Shown here: piece after piece, positions 54,316-63,067 of the stretch
Layout: the number at the start of each line of letters is the position of its first letter
Position numbering within the stretch: the stretch's first letter is position 1
Assembly (NCBI RefSeq): GCF_000422645.1
Contig: NZ_AUGL01000014.1
Location: 1 to 64,000 of the forward strand
Direction of reading: 5' to 3'
From: Ferrimonas futtsuensis DSM 18154
Lineage (GTDB): Bacteria > Pseudomonadota > Gammaproteobacteria > Enterobacterales > Shewanellaceae
Length of the DNA stretch: 64,000 nt
The notes under the pieces: model-generated
Told to the model about the DNA's origin: nothing
Databases searched by the model: none
Seen by the model: only the letters and a program-made list of their open reading frames with translations
Position numbers and translations under genes: made by a program

Positions 54316-55514
54316 GGCTGCAACCTGGCCAGAGGGCGGGCGTCGATGGGCAGGTGCAACACAGCGGCCGCAAAGGCCAGCACCACGGTGCTCCACCAGA
54401 TCGGCTCATAGGTGCCGTAGTGGTCGTAGATGCGGCCACCGGCCCAGGCCCCCAGGAAGCTGCCCACCTGATGGGTAAAGAACACCAGCCCATAGAGGGT
54501 GGAGAGGTAGCGGGCACCAAAGATCTGTCTGACCAGACCTGAGGTCAGTGGCACTGTGCCCAGCCAACAGAAGCCGATGGCGGCACCGAACAGCGAGGCG
54601 CTGGCGTCGGTGACCGGCAGGGTCACGAAGCCGGTAATCACCGCGGTGCGCGTCAGATACAGCGTCGTCATCACGTAGCGCTTATCGAAGTGATCCCCCA
54701 TCAGGCCCCAGAAATAGGAGCCGAAGATATTGAAGATCCCCACATAGGCCAGGGCCAGCGCCGCCACCTGGGCCGACAGTCCCTTGTCCGCCAGGTAGCT
54801 GGGCAGGTGGGTGGCAATGAACATCACATGAAAGCCGCAAACGAAAAAACCCGCATGGATAAACCAGTAGCCGCGATGACGACACGCTTCTCCCAGGGCC
54901 TGCTTCAGGGTCTGGCTGTCCTCCCCTTGCGCCGCAGCGGAGTGCTCCTCTGAGGCTGGCTTAATGAAGGAGGCAAAGGCCACCATCAGGGTGCAGGCCA
55001 CGGCGAACAGCTCCATGGTGACCCGCCAGTCGAAATGGGTCAGCATCGCCTGGGCACCAGGGATCACCGCAAACATGCCGAAGGAGCCCGCCGCCGTGGT
55101 CAGGCCGAAGGCCTTGGCCGCGTGCTCCGCAGGCACCGCCCGGGCCACCGCCCCGAGGATGATCACATAGCTGGTGGCACTGAGTCCCAGCCCCACCAGA
55201 CCACCCAGGGAGAGATAGAGCCAGTCCGGCTGGGTGGTCAGAGCGGTCAGCAACAGGCCTGAGCCATAGGCGATAGAGCCCGCCACAATGATGCGACCCG
55301 GGCCGAAGCGGTCGGCCGCCATCCCCACAAAGGGCTGGAAAGCGCCAAACAGCAGATTCTGCAGGGCAATGGCGAAGGAGAAAAACTCCCGACCGGTACC
55401 AAAATCCATCACCATGGGGGAGAGGAAGATGCCAAACGACTGACGAATGCCCAGGCTGATGACCAGCACACCGATGCCCATCCACACCAACAGGGGGAAG
55501 CGGAAAATACTCAT
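54303..55514 (-). CDS. Major facilitator superfamily transporter
   Basis: A 403-residue membrane protein with 12 predicted helices and MFS-type features (GMAADRFGPGR between helices 2 and 3, with the conserved Asp and Arg). It resembles the oxalate/formate antiporter and monocarboxylate-transporter group (OFA/MCT-like: GIRQSFGIFLSPM). The substrate is unknown, perhaps a carboxylate. The ATG at 55514 has GGAGTAGAG upstream. It lies 7 bp after a small His-rich membrane protein. Confidence 0.9.
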   Translation of the reverse strand: MSIFRFPLLVWMGIGVLVISLGIRQSFGIFLSPMVMDFGTGREFFSFAIALQNLLFGAFQPFVGMAADRFGPGRIIVAGSIAYGSGLLLTALTTQPDWLYLSLGGLVGLGLSATSYVIILGAVARAVPAEHAAKAFGLTTAAGSFGMFAVIPGAQAMLTHFDWRVTMELFAVACTLMVAFASFIKPASEEHSAAAQGEDSQTLKQALGEACRHRGYWFIHAGFFVCGFHVMFIATHLPSYLADKGLSAQVAALALAYVGIFNIFGSYFWGLMGDHFDKRYVMTTLYLTRTAVITGFVTLPVTDASASLFGAAIGFCWLGTVPLTSGLVRQIFGARYLSTLYGLVFFTHQVGSFLGAWAGGRIYDHYGTYEPIWWSTVVLAFAAAVLHLPIDARPLARLQPQPA

Positions 55515-55521
55515 GGTGACT

Positions 55522-55713
55522 CTACTCCGGGAATTCTCGGTGGTGATGGTGCTTGGCATGATGACCGCTGCCACCGGTAGAGTGGCAACCAGAGCCCATC
55601 GCCTGACTGGCAAAGGCATCTAGCAGGGGATCGCACCGGTTAACCGCGATCAGCACAATGGCCAGTACCAGCCCGGTTCTCACAAGCTGCATCAGCAGTG
55701 ACTGGGAGCCCAT
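55522..55713 (-). CDS. Small His-rich single-span membrane protein
   Basis: A 63-residue frame with one hydrophobic segment (residues 9-24, QLVRTGLVLAIVLIAV) and a C-terminus with one cysteine and eight histidines (CHSTGGSGHHAKHHHH). It has a good ribosome-binding site (GAGGTGGGG) and is tightly linked to the MFS gene, which supports a real gene. The tail could bind metal. No family recognised. Confidence 0.55.
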   Translation of the reverse strand: MGSQSLLMQLVRTGLVLAIVLIAVNRCDPLLDAFASQAMGSGCHSTGGSGHHAKHHHHREFPE

Positions 55714-55913
55714 ACCCCACCTCGACCTAAAAAAGTGGACAAAGTCTACGCTTCATATTTGGAGGGAACCATAGGGGTAAGGGGTGAAGATTATGCAACT
55801 TCACTATGCGCCGCGCGCATGGTTGCCAAGGTGTTAATGCGCAGGTAGCAACATGGTTACCTAACTAACTGACTTTGTTAAACAAAAAGCTGAAAGCAAC
55901 GACTGAAATCACC

Positions 55914-57035
55914 TCAGTCCAGGCGCAGATCCAGCCACACCAGACGATGGTCTGAAGAGGCCCCCCGGCCACTGACCAGATACGCCTGATCACTGCTGGG
56001 CTCGGGCCAGAACACCCCGCCCTGTTCCACCTCAATGCCCGACCTGGACGGCAACACATAATCTACTCTGGCACGCCAGTCTGCAGTATGACTCTGTCCG
56101 TGAGGGTTCGCCTGTGAGTGCTGCGCGCCTCCCTGGCTGTTAGGCTCCAGCTCACTGTTCACCAGAGGGTGGCCCAGCAGCTGCTCGATGGCCCCGGGCA
56201 AGGATCGGCCCTCAACCGGTGAGGCATTGTAGTCACCGACGATGACAAAGGCCGCCTCCGGCGCCAATCCTCCGGCAACCCCCAGATCGTCCATCAGATA
56301 ACCGCTTCGGCTGGGATCCACATAATCGGCCCACAGCCGAATTTCATCGAAGTTACGGGCGGCATTGCGCCGCTCCGGCCCGTCAAACACCGGTGGCGTC
56401 GGGTGAGCCGCCAACAGATGCAGAGTCTGGCCCCGGATCTGAATGGGCAGATCCCAATGGCTCTTGGAAGAGAGCCTGAGCTGGCGCCAGGTCAGCTCGT
56501 CATAGAACGGGGAACCATCCGGGTGCATCGGCTCCCGGGCGCCGGGCATCTTGTGCCAGGGAAACAGCCGAAAGCTGCGCACCCGACTGCGCTCGATGGG
56601 AAAACGGGACAGCACCAGCATGCCGTACTGGCCAGGATAGTGGCCAAAACCCCAGGCGTCGCCGCCGCTGCCGGATGCCAGGCCATCACCGTCGATGTCC
56701 AGGGGACTGGGCTCTCCGCTGTTCACCGGAGCGGTATAGACGTGGCGATAGTGGATGGGACGCTGACCGTTCTGGGATACGGCCAGGTAACGACGCTGAA
56801 ACGCCAATGCCCCTCGGCGGGGATCCTTGATGTAATCAAACTCGTTGAGCAACAGAATATCGGGTCGCACCCGCTGAATGATCTCGGCGATATTGCAAAT
56901 CTGGCGGTTACGACCACTGCGCAACCGTCTCTCAAGGGCGCGGGGATCGCGCGCCTCGGCGCCGCGGCAGTAGTTGTCCGCCTCCATGCTGGCATTGAAA
57001 GTGGCCACCCTCAGGGTGGCCGGGTAAGACTTCAT
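55914..57035 (-). CDS. Endonuclease/exonuclease/phosphatase (EEP) family protein
   Basis: A 373-residue member of the EEP fold (DNase I/sphingomyelinase-like). The expected residues are visible: Asn in VATFNAS (near 14), Glu in LLLNEFDY (near 59), His in LLAAHPTPP (near 218), Asp and Asn in VGDYNASP (near 270), Asp in RVDYVLPS (near 335) and the final Asp-His in SSDHRLVWLD (near 362). No clear signal peptide, though the N-terminus is short and basic. Substrate unknown; may be a phosphodiesterase. Confidence 0.88.
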   Translation of the reverse strand: MKSYPATLRVATFNASMEADNYCRGAEARDPRALERRLRSGRNRQICNIAEIIQRVRPDILLLNEFDYIKDPRRGALAFQRRYLAVSQNGQRPIHYRHVYTAPVNSGEPSPLDIDGDGLASGSGGDAWGFGHYPGQYGMLVLSRFPIERSRVRSFRLFPWHKMPGAREPMHPDGSPFYDELTWRQLRLSSKSHWDLPIQIRGQTLHLLAAHPTPPVFDGPERRNAARNFDEIRLWADYVDPSRSGYLMDDLGVAGGLAPEAAFVIVGDYNASPVEGRSLPGAIEQLLGHPLVNSELEPNSQGGAQHSQANPHGQSHTADWRARVDYVLPSRSGIEVEQGGVFWPEPSSDQAYLVSGRGASSDHRLVWLDLRLD

Positions 57036-57097
57036 ACTCTGACTTCATAGGACAAGACTGCCGCCACTATATCAGATAGCCAATGCAGGGCCGCCGG

Positions 57098-57886
57098 TTA
57101 CTCCTCTTCAGAACATTGATGCTGATTTCTCAGGTTGCAGAAGCCATCCTCTTCGGTAAATGTCTGATTGCCGAAAGAGCCATCCGGCCGCCCTTCAATG
57201 GCACCCACCTCCACCTTGAGAGGGGTTCCTGGCGGCAATGATCGCAAGTAGGCTCGCGGCACCCGGACCTGATTAACCTCGGCAGGCACCCTGAGAGTGA
57301 CAGCAAATTGCGACAGCTCATCGTCGTCGGGCTCCACCACCACCTCATAAGCGATGATGGAACTCTCGGGTGCCACCCCAAATCCATCGGGCCAGGTGGT
57401 GCACTCTCCGAGGTCCTCGCCGTACTGCCAAGAGATCCACTTGCCGTCAAACTCGACCTCAGCCGGCGCTGCGGGAATCATATGGGTCAACATGGTACTG
57501 CCAGTCTGGTCGCCGCTGTCCAAGCTAAAACCGTAACTGCCGGCGGGAAATCGACTCAGAAACTCCGGCAGGGTCACGACCTCCTCATCAGGCTCCTCCG
57601 CCAACCCGGGTTCACACACGGGCTCGGCGCTCTCGAAGAAATTCTCGGTCAGGGTCTGATCCGACAAAGCGCCGGACAACTCGGTGTCCAGCAGCGGCGT
57701 GCCGTCCGGCCCGGTCATCTGAGCCGTCTCCCAGCCGTCACCATCGAACAGAGTATGGAAGCCGATGTCCCCGTCAATGGCATTGATCTCGATGTAGACC
57801 CGGCACTCCCCCAGATCCCCGCAGGGGGCATCCGCCCACGCAGGGGCGGCCAACAACAGAGCCATGGCGCTCAGTGCGTACCTCAT
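57098..57886 (-). CDS. Secreted acidic protein, unknown function
   Basis: A 262-residue protein with a signal peptide (MRYALSAMALLLAAPAWA), then a strongly acidic mature part with cysteines at both ends (PCGDLGEC near 22; CNLRNQHQC at the end) that could form disulfides. There is no family I recognise. I choose the ATG at 57886 (AGGTG upstream) over a GTG two codons earlier. Confidence 0.8.
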   Translation of the reverse strand: MRYALSAMALLLAAPAWADAPCGDLGECRVYIEINAIDGDIGFHTLFDGDGWETAQMTGPDGTPLLDTELSGALSDQTLTENFFESAEPVCEPGLAEEPDEEVVTLPEFLSRFPAGSYGFSLDSGDQTGSTMLTHMIPAAPAEVEFDGKWISWQYGEDLGECTTWPDGFGVAPESSIIAYEVVVEPDDDELSQFAVTLRVPAEVNQVRVPRAYLRSLPPGTPLKVEVGAIEGRPDGSFGNQTFTEEDGFCNLRNQHQCSEEE

Positions 57887-58109
57887 ACCCACCTCCCTTC
57901 AGCACAGTCTTCGGTTCCAATCCCGCGCCTGCGGCAAGAAACCATGGATTCGAGCCCAATAAGGATAGCAGCATAGACACATAAAAATTGTGGATACTGC
58001 CGCCCTCGGTCCTCGGCTGAACAGGACAGGATCGAACAACACTTGCACAGTGACGCTCTGACAGGTACCCTGCGGCGTTTTTTTAATTTCATACTGGGAA
58101 TGCAGCACC

Positions 58110-59705
58110 TTGATCATCGCCTCCAACATCACCATGCAGTTCGGGGATAAGCCCCTTTTCGAAGACATCAGCGCCAAGTTTGGCGGCGGCAATCGCTTTG
58201 GCCTGATCGGCGCCAATGGTGCCGGTAAGTCCACCTTTATGAAGATCCTCTCCGGTGAGCTGGAGCCCTCCGCCGGCAACGTCAGCCTGGAAGCCAACAC
58301 CCGCATGGCCAAGCTGGGGCAGGATCAGTGGGCCTTCGAAGAGTACACGGTGATCGACACGGTGATCATGGGTCACCAGGAGATGTGGAAGGTCAAGGCC
58401 GAACGTGATCGCATTTACAGCCTGCCGGAGATGAGTGAAGAGGAGGGGATGCTGGTTGCCGATCTGGAGGTGCAGTTTGCCGAAATGGATGGCTACAGCG
58501 CCGAAGCCCGTGCCGGAGAGCTGCTGCTGGGCCTGGGCATTCCTGAGGATCAACACTTTGGCCTGATGAGCGCCGTCGCCCCCGGCCTCAAGGTACGGGT
58601 TCTGCTGGCCCAGGTGCTGTTTGCCGACCCGGACATCATGCTGCTGGACGAGCCCACCAACAACTTGGATATCCACACCATCCACTGGCTGGAAGAGGTG
58701 CTCAACGGGCGCAACTGCACCATGATCATCATCTCCCACGACCGCCACTTCCTGAACTCGGTGTGCACCCACATGGCGGACATCGACTATGGCGAGCTGC
58801 GGATGTACCACGGCAACTACGACGAGTACATGACCGCTGCCGAACAGGCTCGTGAGCGGATGTTGGCGGACAACGCCAAGAAGAAGGCGCAGATCGCCGA
58901 GCTGCAGAACTTCGTCAGCCGCTTCTCCGCCAACGCCTCCAAGGCGCGCCAGGCCACCTCTCGTGCCAAGCAGATCGACAAGATCCAGCTGCAGGAGGTC
59001 AAAGCCTCCAGCCGCCAGTCTCCCTTCATCCGTTTCGAACAGGAGAAGAAACTGTTCCGAAACGCCCTGGAGGTGGAGAAGCTGTCCCAGGGCTTTGATG
59101 ACGGCCTGCTGTTTAACAACCTGGAGCTGCGGGTGGAAGTGGGTGAGCGCATCGCCATCATCGGTGAAAACGGCATCGGCAAATCCACCCTGCTCAACAC
59201 CCTGGTGGGCCGCATGGCGCCCAAATCCGGCACCGTGAAGTGGTCTGAAAACCACAACATCGGCTACTACGCCCAGGAGCATGCCGCCGACTTCGATACC
59301 GATCTGAACCTGTTCGACTGGATGGGACAATGGGCCACCGAAGGCGCCGACGAGCAGACCATCCGCTCCTTCCTGGGAAGAATGCTGTTCTCTCAGAATG
59401 AGATCAAAAAATCCACCCGGGTGATCTCCGGTGGTGAACAGGGACGGATGCTGTTCGGTAAGCTGATGATGCAAAAGCCCAACATTCTGGTGATGGATGA
59501 GCCGACCAACCACATGGACATGGAATCCATCGAGGCGCTCAACCTGGCCCTTGAGAACTACGCAGGCACCCTGCTGTTCGTCTCCCACGACCGTCAGTTT
59601 GTCTCCTCCGTGGCCACCCGCATCATCGAGCTGAAGGCGGACGGCATCACCGACTTCCACGGCACCTACGACGAGTACCTGCGCAGCCAGGGCGTCGAAG
59701 GCTGA
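58110..59705 (+). CDS. ybiT: ABC-F ATPase YbiT
   Basis: A 531-residue ABC-F protein, the same length as E. coli YbiT (530). Two ABC domains have Walker A motifs GANGAGKST (near 35) and GENGIGKST (near 352), DEPTNNLD and DEPTNHMD, and an [18 protein letters not shown] linker. The first domain has GLMSAVAPG in place of LSGG, as in YbiT. ABC-F proteins act on ribosomes, rescuing stalled elongation. The start codon is TTG (giving [12 protein letters not shown]); the weak GGGAATG site sits 8-14 bases upstream. Confidence 0.93.
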   Translation: MIIASNITMQFGDKPLFEDISAKFGGGNRFGLIGANGAGKSTFMKILSGELEPSAGNVSLEANTRMAKLGQDQWAFEEYTVIDTVIMGHQEMWKVKAERDRIYSLPEMSEEEGMLVADLEVQFAEMDGYSAEARAGELLLGLGIPEDQHFGLMSAVAPGLKVRVLLAQVLFADPDIMLLDEPTNNLDIHTIHWLEEVLNGRNCTMIIISHDRHFLNSVCTHMADIDYGELRMYHGNYDEYMTAAEQARERMLADNAKKKAQIAELQNFVSRFSANASKARQATSRAKQIDKIQLQEVKASSRQSPFIRFEQEKKLFRNALEVEKLSQGFDDGLLFNNLELRVEVGERIAIIGENGIGKSTLLNTLVGRMAPKSGTVKWSENHNIGYYAQEHAADFDTDLNLFDWMGQWATEGADEQTIRSFLGRMLFSQNEIKKSTRVISGGEQGRMLFGKLMMQKPNILVMDEPTNHMDMESIEALNLALENYAGTLLFVSHDRQFVSSVATRIIELKADGITDFHGTYDEYLRSQGVEG

Positions 59706-59713
59706 TCATCGCG

Positions 59714-59736
59714 GCCCGGGACTGCGTGTCCCGGGC
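59714..59736 (+). terminator. Hairpin after ybiT
   Basis: GCCCGGGAC and GTCCCGGGC form a perfect 9-bp stem with loop TGCGT, 9 bases after the stop. No T-tract follows. Confidence 0.5.
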
Positions 59737-59759
59737 TGGCCCTGCCAGCTAGGCGACTG

Positions 59760-60650
59760 TTACTCCAGCCCATCTCTAAGTAATCCCTTCAGTGCGTGCT
59801 TCAGCCAGTTCAGGGCTGGGCCGCTCTCCGCTCCCGGGCGAGTGACCAGGTCCACCGGCACCTGCCAAGCCTGGCTATCAAACTCTGGTTCCAGCGGCAA
59901 AAGCCGGGGGCCAAATACCGGGTCTTGGGTCAGGTGCTGCGGAATGTAACCCCAACCAAAACCTCGGCTGGCCAGCTCCGCCACCATGTAGAAGTTGTTT
60001 GTGCCCCAGCAGTTTGGACTGACCGCAGGGAAATCTCCCATCAGAGTTCCCGCCGTCCCCCTCACCAGAAGCTGCCGATGCAAACTCAACTGATCCAGGG
60101 TCAGGTTCTGCTCCTTCGCCAAGGGGTGCTTTGGAGACACCACCGCCACAAAGGGCAGACTGCCTATATAGCTAGTATCCAGTTCAGTTGGGTAGGGGAT
60201 TTGAGAAAACATCAGCCCCAAATGTACGCGGCCGCTATCAACCAGTTCCACCACATCCGGGCTGACCACGGTCAAAAACTCTAACGCGGTAGCAGGAAAG
60301 CGTTCGGCAAACTGAGTCAGGACCGCTTCCAGCCCCGGCATCATCAGGGCCTCATCCAGGGCAAACACCAACTGGCTCTCCTCTCCCAAACTCAAGCTTT
60401 GCGCACTGCTTTGCAGCCGCTGATGATGCAACATCAGCATCTGTGCCTGCTCGAACAGGGTCCGGCCGTGGGGAGTCAGCACAGGCGAACGACCGCTGCG
60501 GTCGAACAGGACAAGGTTCAGATCGATCTCCAGGTTGGCAATTCCCTGACTGACCACAGACTGCGCCTTGCCCAATCGCCGGGCGGCGGCTGAGAAGGAG
60601 CCTTGCTCCACCGCGGTGACAAACATGCGTAACTGTTCCAGGGTATACAT
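59760..60650 (-). CDS. LysR-family regulator divergent from the PACE efflux gene (LysR3)
   Basis: A 296-residue LysR regulator with an N-terminal HTH (GSFSAAARRLGKAQSVVSQG, residues 17-36) and an effector domain from 90. It lies 84 bp from the divergent PACE gene. In Acinetobacter the PACE pump AceI is activated by the divergent LysR protein AceR, so the same logic is likely. Confidence 0.92.
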   Translation of the reverse strand: MYTLEQLRMFVTAVEQGSFSAAARRLGKAQSVVSQGIANLEIDLNLVLFDRSGRSPVLTPHGRTLFEQAQMLMLHHQRLQSSAQSLSLGEESQLVFALDEALMMPGLEAVLTQFAERFPATALEFLTVVSPDVVELVDSGRVHLGLMFSQIPYPTELDTSYIGSLPFVAVVSPKHPLAKEQNLTLDQLSLHRQLLVRGTAGTLMGDFPAVSPNCWGTNNFYMVAELASRGFGWGYIPQHLTQDPVFGPRLLPLEPEFDSQAWQVPVDLVTRPGAESGPALNWLKHALKGLLRDGLE

Positions 60651-60734
60651 ATCTACAAAACCGATAGCTACTAACTTTCACCTATCATAATAAAAAATAG
60701 AATGGGCGCCATAAGCCAATTTAAGGAGCCCAAC

Positions 60735-61178
60735 ATGTCCACCAAAGAACGCATCCTCCATACCCTGCTGTTCGAGGCCTTCGCACTGATCATCATCGTC
60801 GGCATAGTGCCGCTGTTTTTGCAGGTGGCCACCCACACCATCGCTGGCATCTCCATCGCACTGTCGCTGATCGCCATGGGGTGGAACTACGCCTACAACC
60901 TGATGTTCGACAAGATGTTCGGCGAGGATCGCACCAGCCGCTCCCCTCTGATTCGTCTGGGTCATGGCCTGGGTTTTGAATTGGGACTGCTGCCTCTGAC
61001 TCTGCCGGTACTGATGTGGGCGCTCAACAAGAGCCTGTGGCAAGTACTGCTGCTGGATATCGGCTTTATCCTGTTCTTCCTGGTCTACGCCATCATCTTT
61101 AATTGGGGATACGACAAGGCACGCGCATCCCTGATGACCAGAAGCATCAACTGCGAAGCCGCTAAAGAGGTAAGTTAA
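60735..61178 (+). CDS. PACE family efflux transporter (AceI-like)
   Basis: A 147-residue membrane protein with four helices in two bacterial-transmembrane-pair (BTP) repeats. The N-terminal KERILHTLLFEAFAL carries the glutamate equivalent to Glu15 of AceI, the proton-coupling residue. RLGHGLGFELGLL repeats the pattern in the second half. The family exports biocides such as chlorhexidine and short-chain diamines. AAGGAG precedes the ATG at 60735. Confidence 0.93.
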   Translation: MSTKERILHTLLFEAFALIIIVGIVPLFLQVATHTIAGISIALSLIAMGWNYAYNLMFDKMFGEDRTSRSPLIRLGHGLGFELGLLPLTLPVLMWALNKSLWQVLLLDIGFILFFLVYAIIFNWGYDKARASLMTRSINCEAAKEVS

Positions 61179-61656
61179 GCGAAAGCGACCCGACCAGGTT
61201 CCCAACTTTGCCGCTCGACGTGAGCGGCATCACCCCACCTTCACAGATGTCAGAATGCGCCTCACAAGAACAGAAACTGACCAATTTTGGCCATTTTCTT
61301 TTGTTACTATCCCGTTGTCGTTGTCTGTTTCCAACGATTATGGGTGTCTGTAATGGATCAGGAATTCTAGGCCTGAGCCCATCGAATGACTCTCCCAGGG
61401 GCAAATGGAAGTCAGTGAGCCTGATGCCCCGGCACTTTGCCGACCACCATCCTATGTCGTAGGCCAACTTATCATCCACAGGCCGACTGCATACACCGGC
61501 AATCCCTTGTTGCTTAACGGCACAGGGGATTTTCTTTTTCTGGTTGCCACGTATCTGTGCACCGAAACTCAAAATTTCATCCGCGGCACCTCAGCCTCTC
61601 TTATTATTGTCGCATTTATGCAACAATCCTCTTTCACTCCGAAGCGACTCTGTTGG
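61179..61656. other. Intergenic region between PACE gene and CpcT-like gene
   Basis: About 480 bp. It has a hairpin GCCGCTC/GAGCGGC (61210-61228) soon after the PACE stop and a second hairpin with T-tract at 61501-61540. A reading frame in phase with the next gene extends back to 61405, but the added residues look non-coding and the signal peptide would be internal. Confidence 0.5.
61501..61540 (+). terminator. Terminator-like hairpin upstream of CpcT-like gene
   Basis: AATCCC (61501-61506) pairs with GGGATT (61526-61531), followed by TTTCTTTTTC. It could end a transcript from the PACE side or be an attenuator in the leader of the next gene. Confidence 0.5.
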
Positions 61657-62274
61657 ATGGCTATGAGGCTACTGACTTCTCTGTTTCTGCTGACTTATCT
61701 GATTCAACCGGCCCAAGCCATTGAAGCCAAAGAGCAATTGGCACAGTGGATGAACGGCAATTACTCCAGCAAAACCCAGTCGAAAGAGCTTCTCAATTAC
61801 TTTGACCTCAATCTGCACATTGTCCCGATCTGGACAGAGCGCAGTGATGGCCCCTGGCTCTACTCGGAGCATGCCTCTTCAAAAAGACCCGAGCGCCCAT
61901 TTCGTCAGCGGGTACTGCGCCTGGAGACCACCCCATCTGGGGTTCTGATCCACCTGTTTGAACTGCCCACACCCAGACACTTTGCCGGCGCCTGGCACTC
62001 CCAAACGCCGCTGGAGTCGCTATCCCCAGAGCAACTGCTCCCCAAACCCGGCTGCAACGTCGAGCTGGTCTATGACCCCAATACTCAGGGGTATAAGGGA
62101 CGAACCGGCGCAGACAGCTGCACCAACCGCATGTATGGTGCCAGCTATTCGCAAACCGATCTGGAGATCTACCCTGACCGCATCATTCGCTGGACCAAAG
62201 GGTACGACGACAATGGGCAGCAGCTATGGGGTGCCGCCCAGGGTGGCTATAGATTCGAAAAGAAAACCCATTGA
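61657..62274 (+). CDS. CpcT/CpeT-like secreted protein in a non-phototroph
   Basis: A 205-residue protein with a signal peptide (LLTSLFLLTYLIQPAQA) and the CpcT/CpeT (chromophore lyase-like) pattern: MNGNYSSKTQSKEL, YFDLNLHIVPIWTERSDGPW, RPFRQRVLRLE, HFAGAWHSQTPLESLSPEQL, then GCNVELVYDPN, GASYSQTDLEIYPDRIIRW, and WGAAQGGYRFEK. In cyanobacteria these attach bilins to phycobiliproteins; many non-photosynthetic bacteria carry secreted homologues of unknown role. The start ATG at 61657 is chosen because the signal peptide follows; 61663 or 61618 are possible. Confidence 0.8.
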   Translation: MAMRLLTSLFLLTYLIQPAQAIEAKEQLAQWMNGNYSSKTQSKELLNYFDLNLHIVPIWTERSDGPWLYSEHASSKRPERPFRQRVLRLETTPSGVLIHLFELPTPRHFAGAWHSQTPLESLSPEQLLPKPGCNVELVYDPNTQGYKGRTGADSCTNRMYGASYSQTDLEIYPDRIIRWTKGYDDNGQQLWGAAQGGYRFEKKTH

Positions 62275-62319
62275 ATGACAGCACCACCCAGAAGCGGTGT
62301 TGTTACGACACTTAAGCGA

Positions 62320-62937
62320 TCACGTTTTCTGATCGATAGAGTCAAGCAGCGAGGAGTACTTCAGCAGACCGGCCATGTTGCTGGCGTGCAGTTTCTTCAT
62401 CACGTTGGAACGATGCACTTCGATGGTGCGCACCGACACAAACAGAGTGTCTGCCATCTGCTTGTTGGTGTAACCGTTGATCACCAGGCGAAACACCTGC
62501 TGCTCACGTTCGGTGAGGTCCTGGAGCAGGGCCAGTTGATTCAGGTCGTGGTGGAGTTTGTCGCTGTGGGCCAGCCCGCGCTGCACCGCTTCGAACAGCT
62601 CCTTGCCCTGGACCGGCTTCTGAAAGAAATCGAACGCCCCGTTTTTCAGCGCTTCCACCGCCATCGGCACATCTCCATGGCCGGTGAGGAAGATCACCGC
62701 CAGTGGGCTGTTGGCCTCATTCAGCTTTTGGTGCAGCTCCTGGCCGGTCAGCTCGGGCATGCGGCTGTCGAGGATGACACAACCGGGTTGACCAAGATCC
62801 ACCGTCTCCAGGAAGGCCGCACCACCGCTGAAGGCATTGACCTTCAGGCCATACCCCTCCATCAGGAAGCTCAACGAGTCGAGAATCGCCTCATCATCGT
62901 CCACCAGATAGACCATCTCTCCCTGGTTCTGGGTCAT
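62320..62937 (-). CDS. ttrR: FixJ/NarL-type response regulator, TtrR-like
   Basis: A 205-residue regulator with a receiver domain (residues 8-122; acidic pocket VDDDE, phospho-Asp in VILDSRMP near 56, Lys in FFQKP near 107) and a C-terminal LuxR HTH (about 138-195, LTEREQQVFRLVINGYTNKQ). The FixJ-like plan and the divergent partner with a TtrS-like sensor identify it as TtrR, the tetrathionate-responsive activator of tetrathionate reductase. ATG at 62937 with GAGGAGAG upstream. Confidence 0.82.
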   Translation of the reverse strand: MTQNQGEMVYLVDDDEAILDSLSFLMEGYGLKVNAFSGGAAFLETVDLGQPGCVILDSRMPELTGQELHQKLNEANSPLAVIFLTGHGDVPMAVEALKNGAFDFFQKPVQGKELFEAVQRGLAHSDKLHHDLNQLALLQDLTEREQQVFRLVINGYTNKQMADTLFVSVRTIEVHRSNVMKKLHASNMAGLLKYSSLLDSIDQKT

Positions 62938-63067
62938 ACTCTCTCCTCGAATTAGTCTTTTCTCATAGAGTGATATCTCAGATCCGACCAATAAGCGATA
63001 GCAAAGTCCCTAACTTTGAGTCGCTTCACATTGAATCCGGCGCCGACTGGCTTATGTTAAAACCATC

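Noticed and set aside
58089-59660. 523-codon minus-strand frame opposite ybiT
   Set aside because: Shadow of the ABC-F gene; the translation is compositionally biased and has no domain features.
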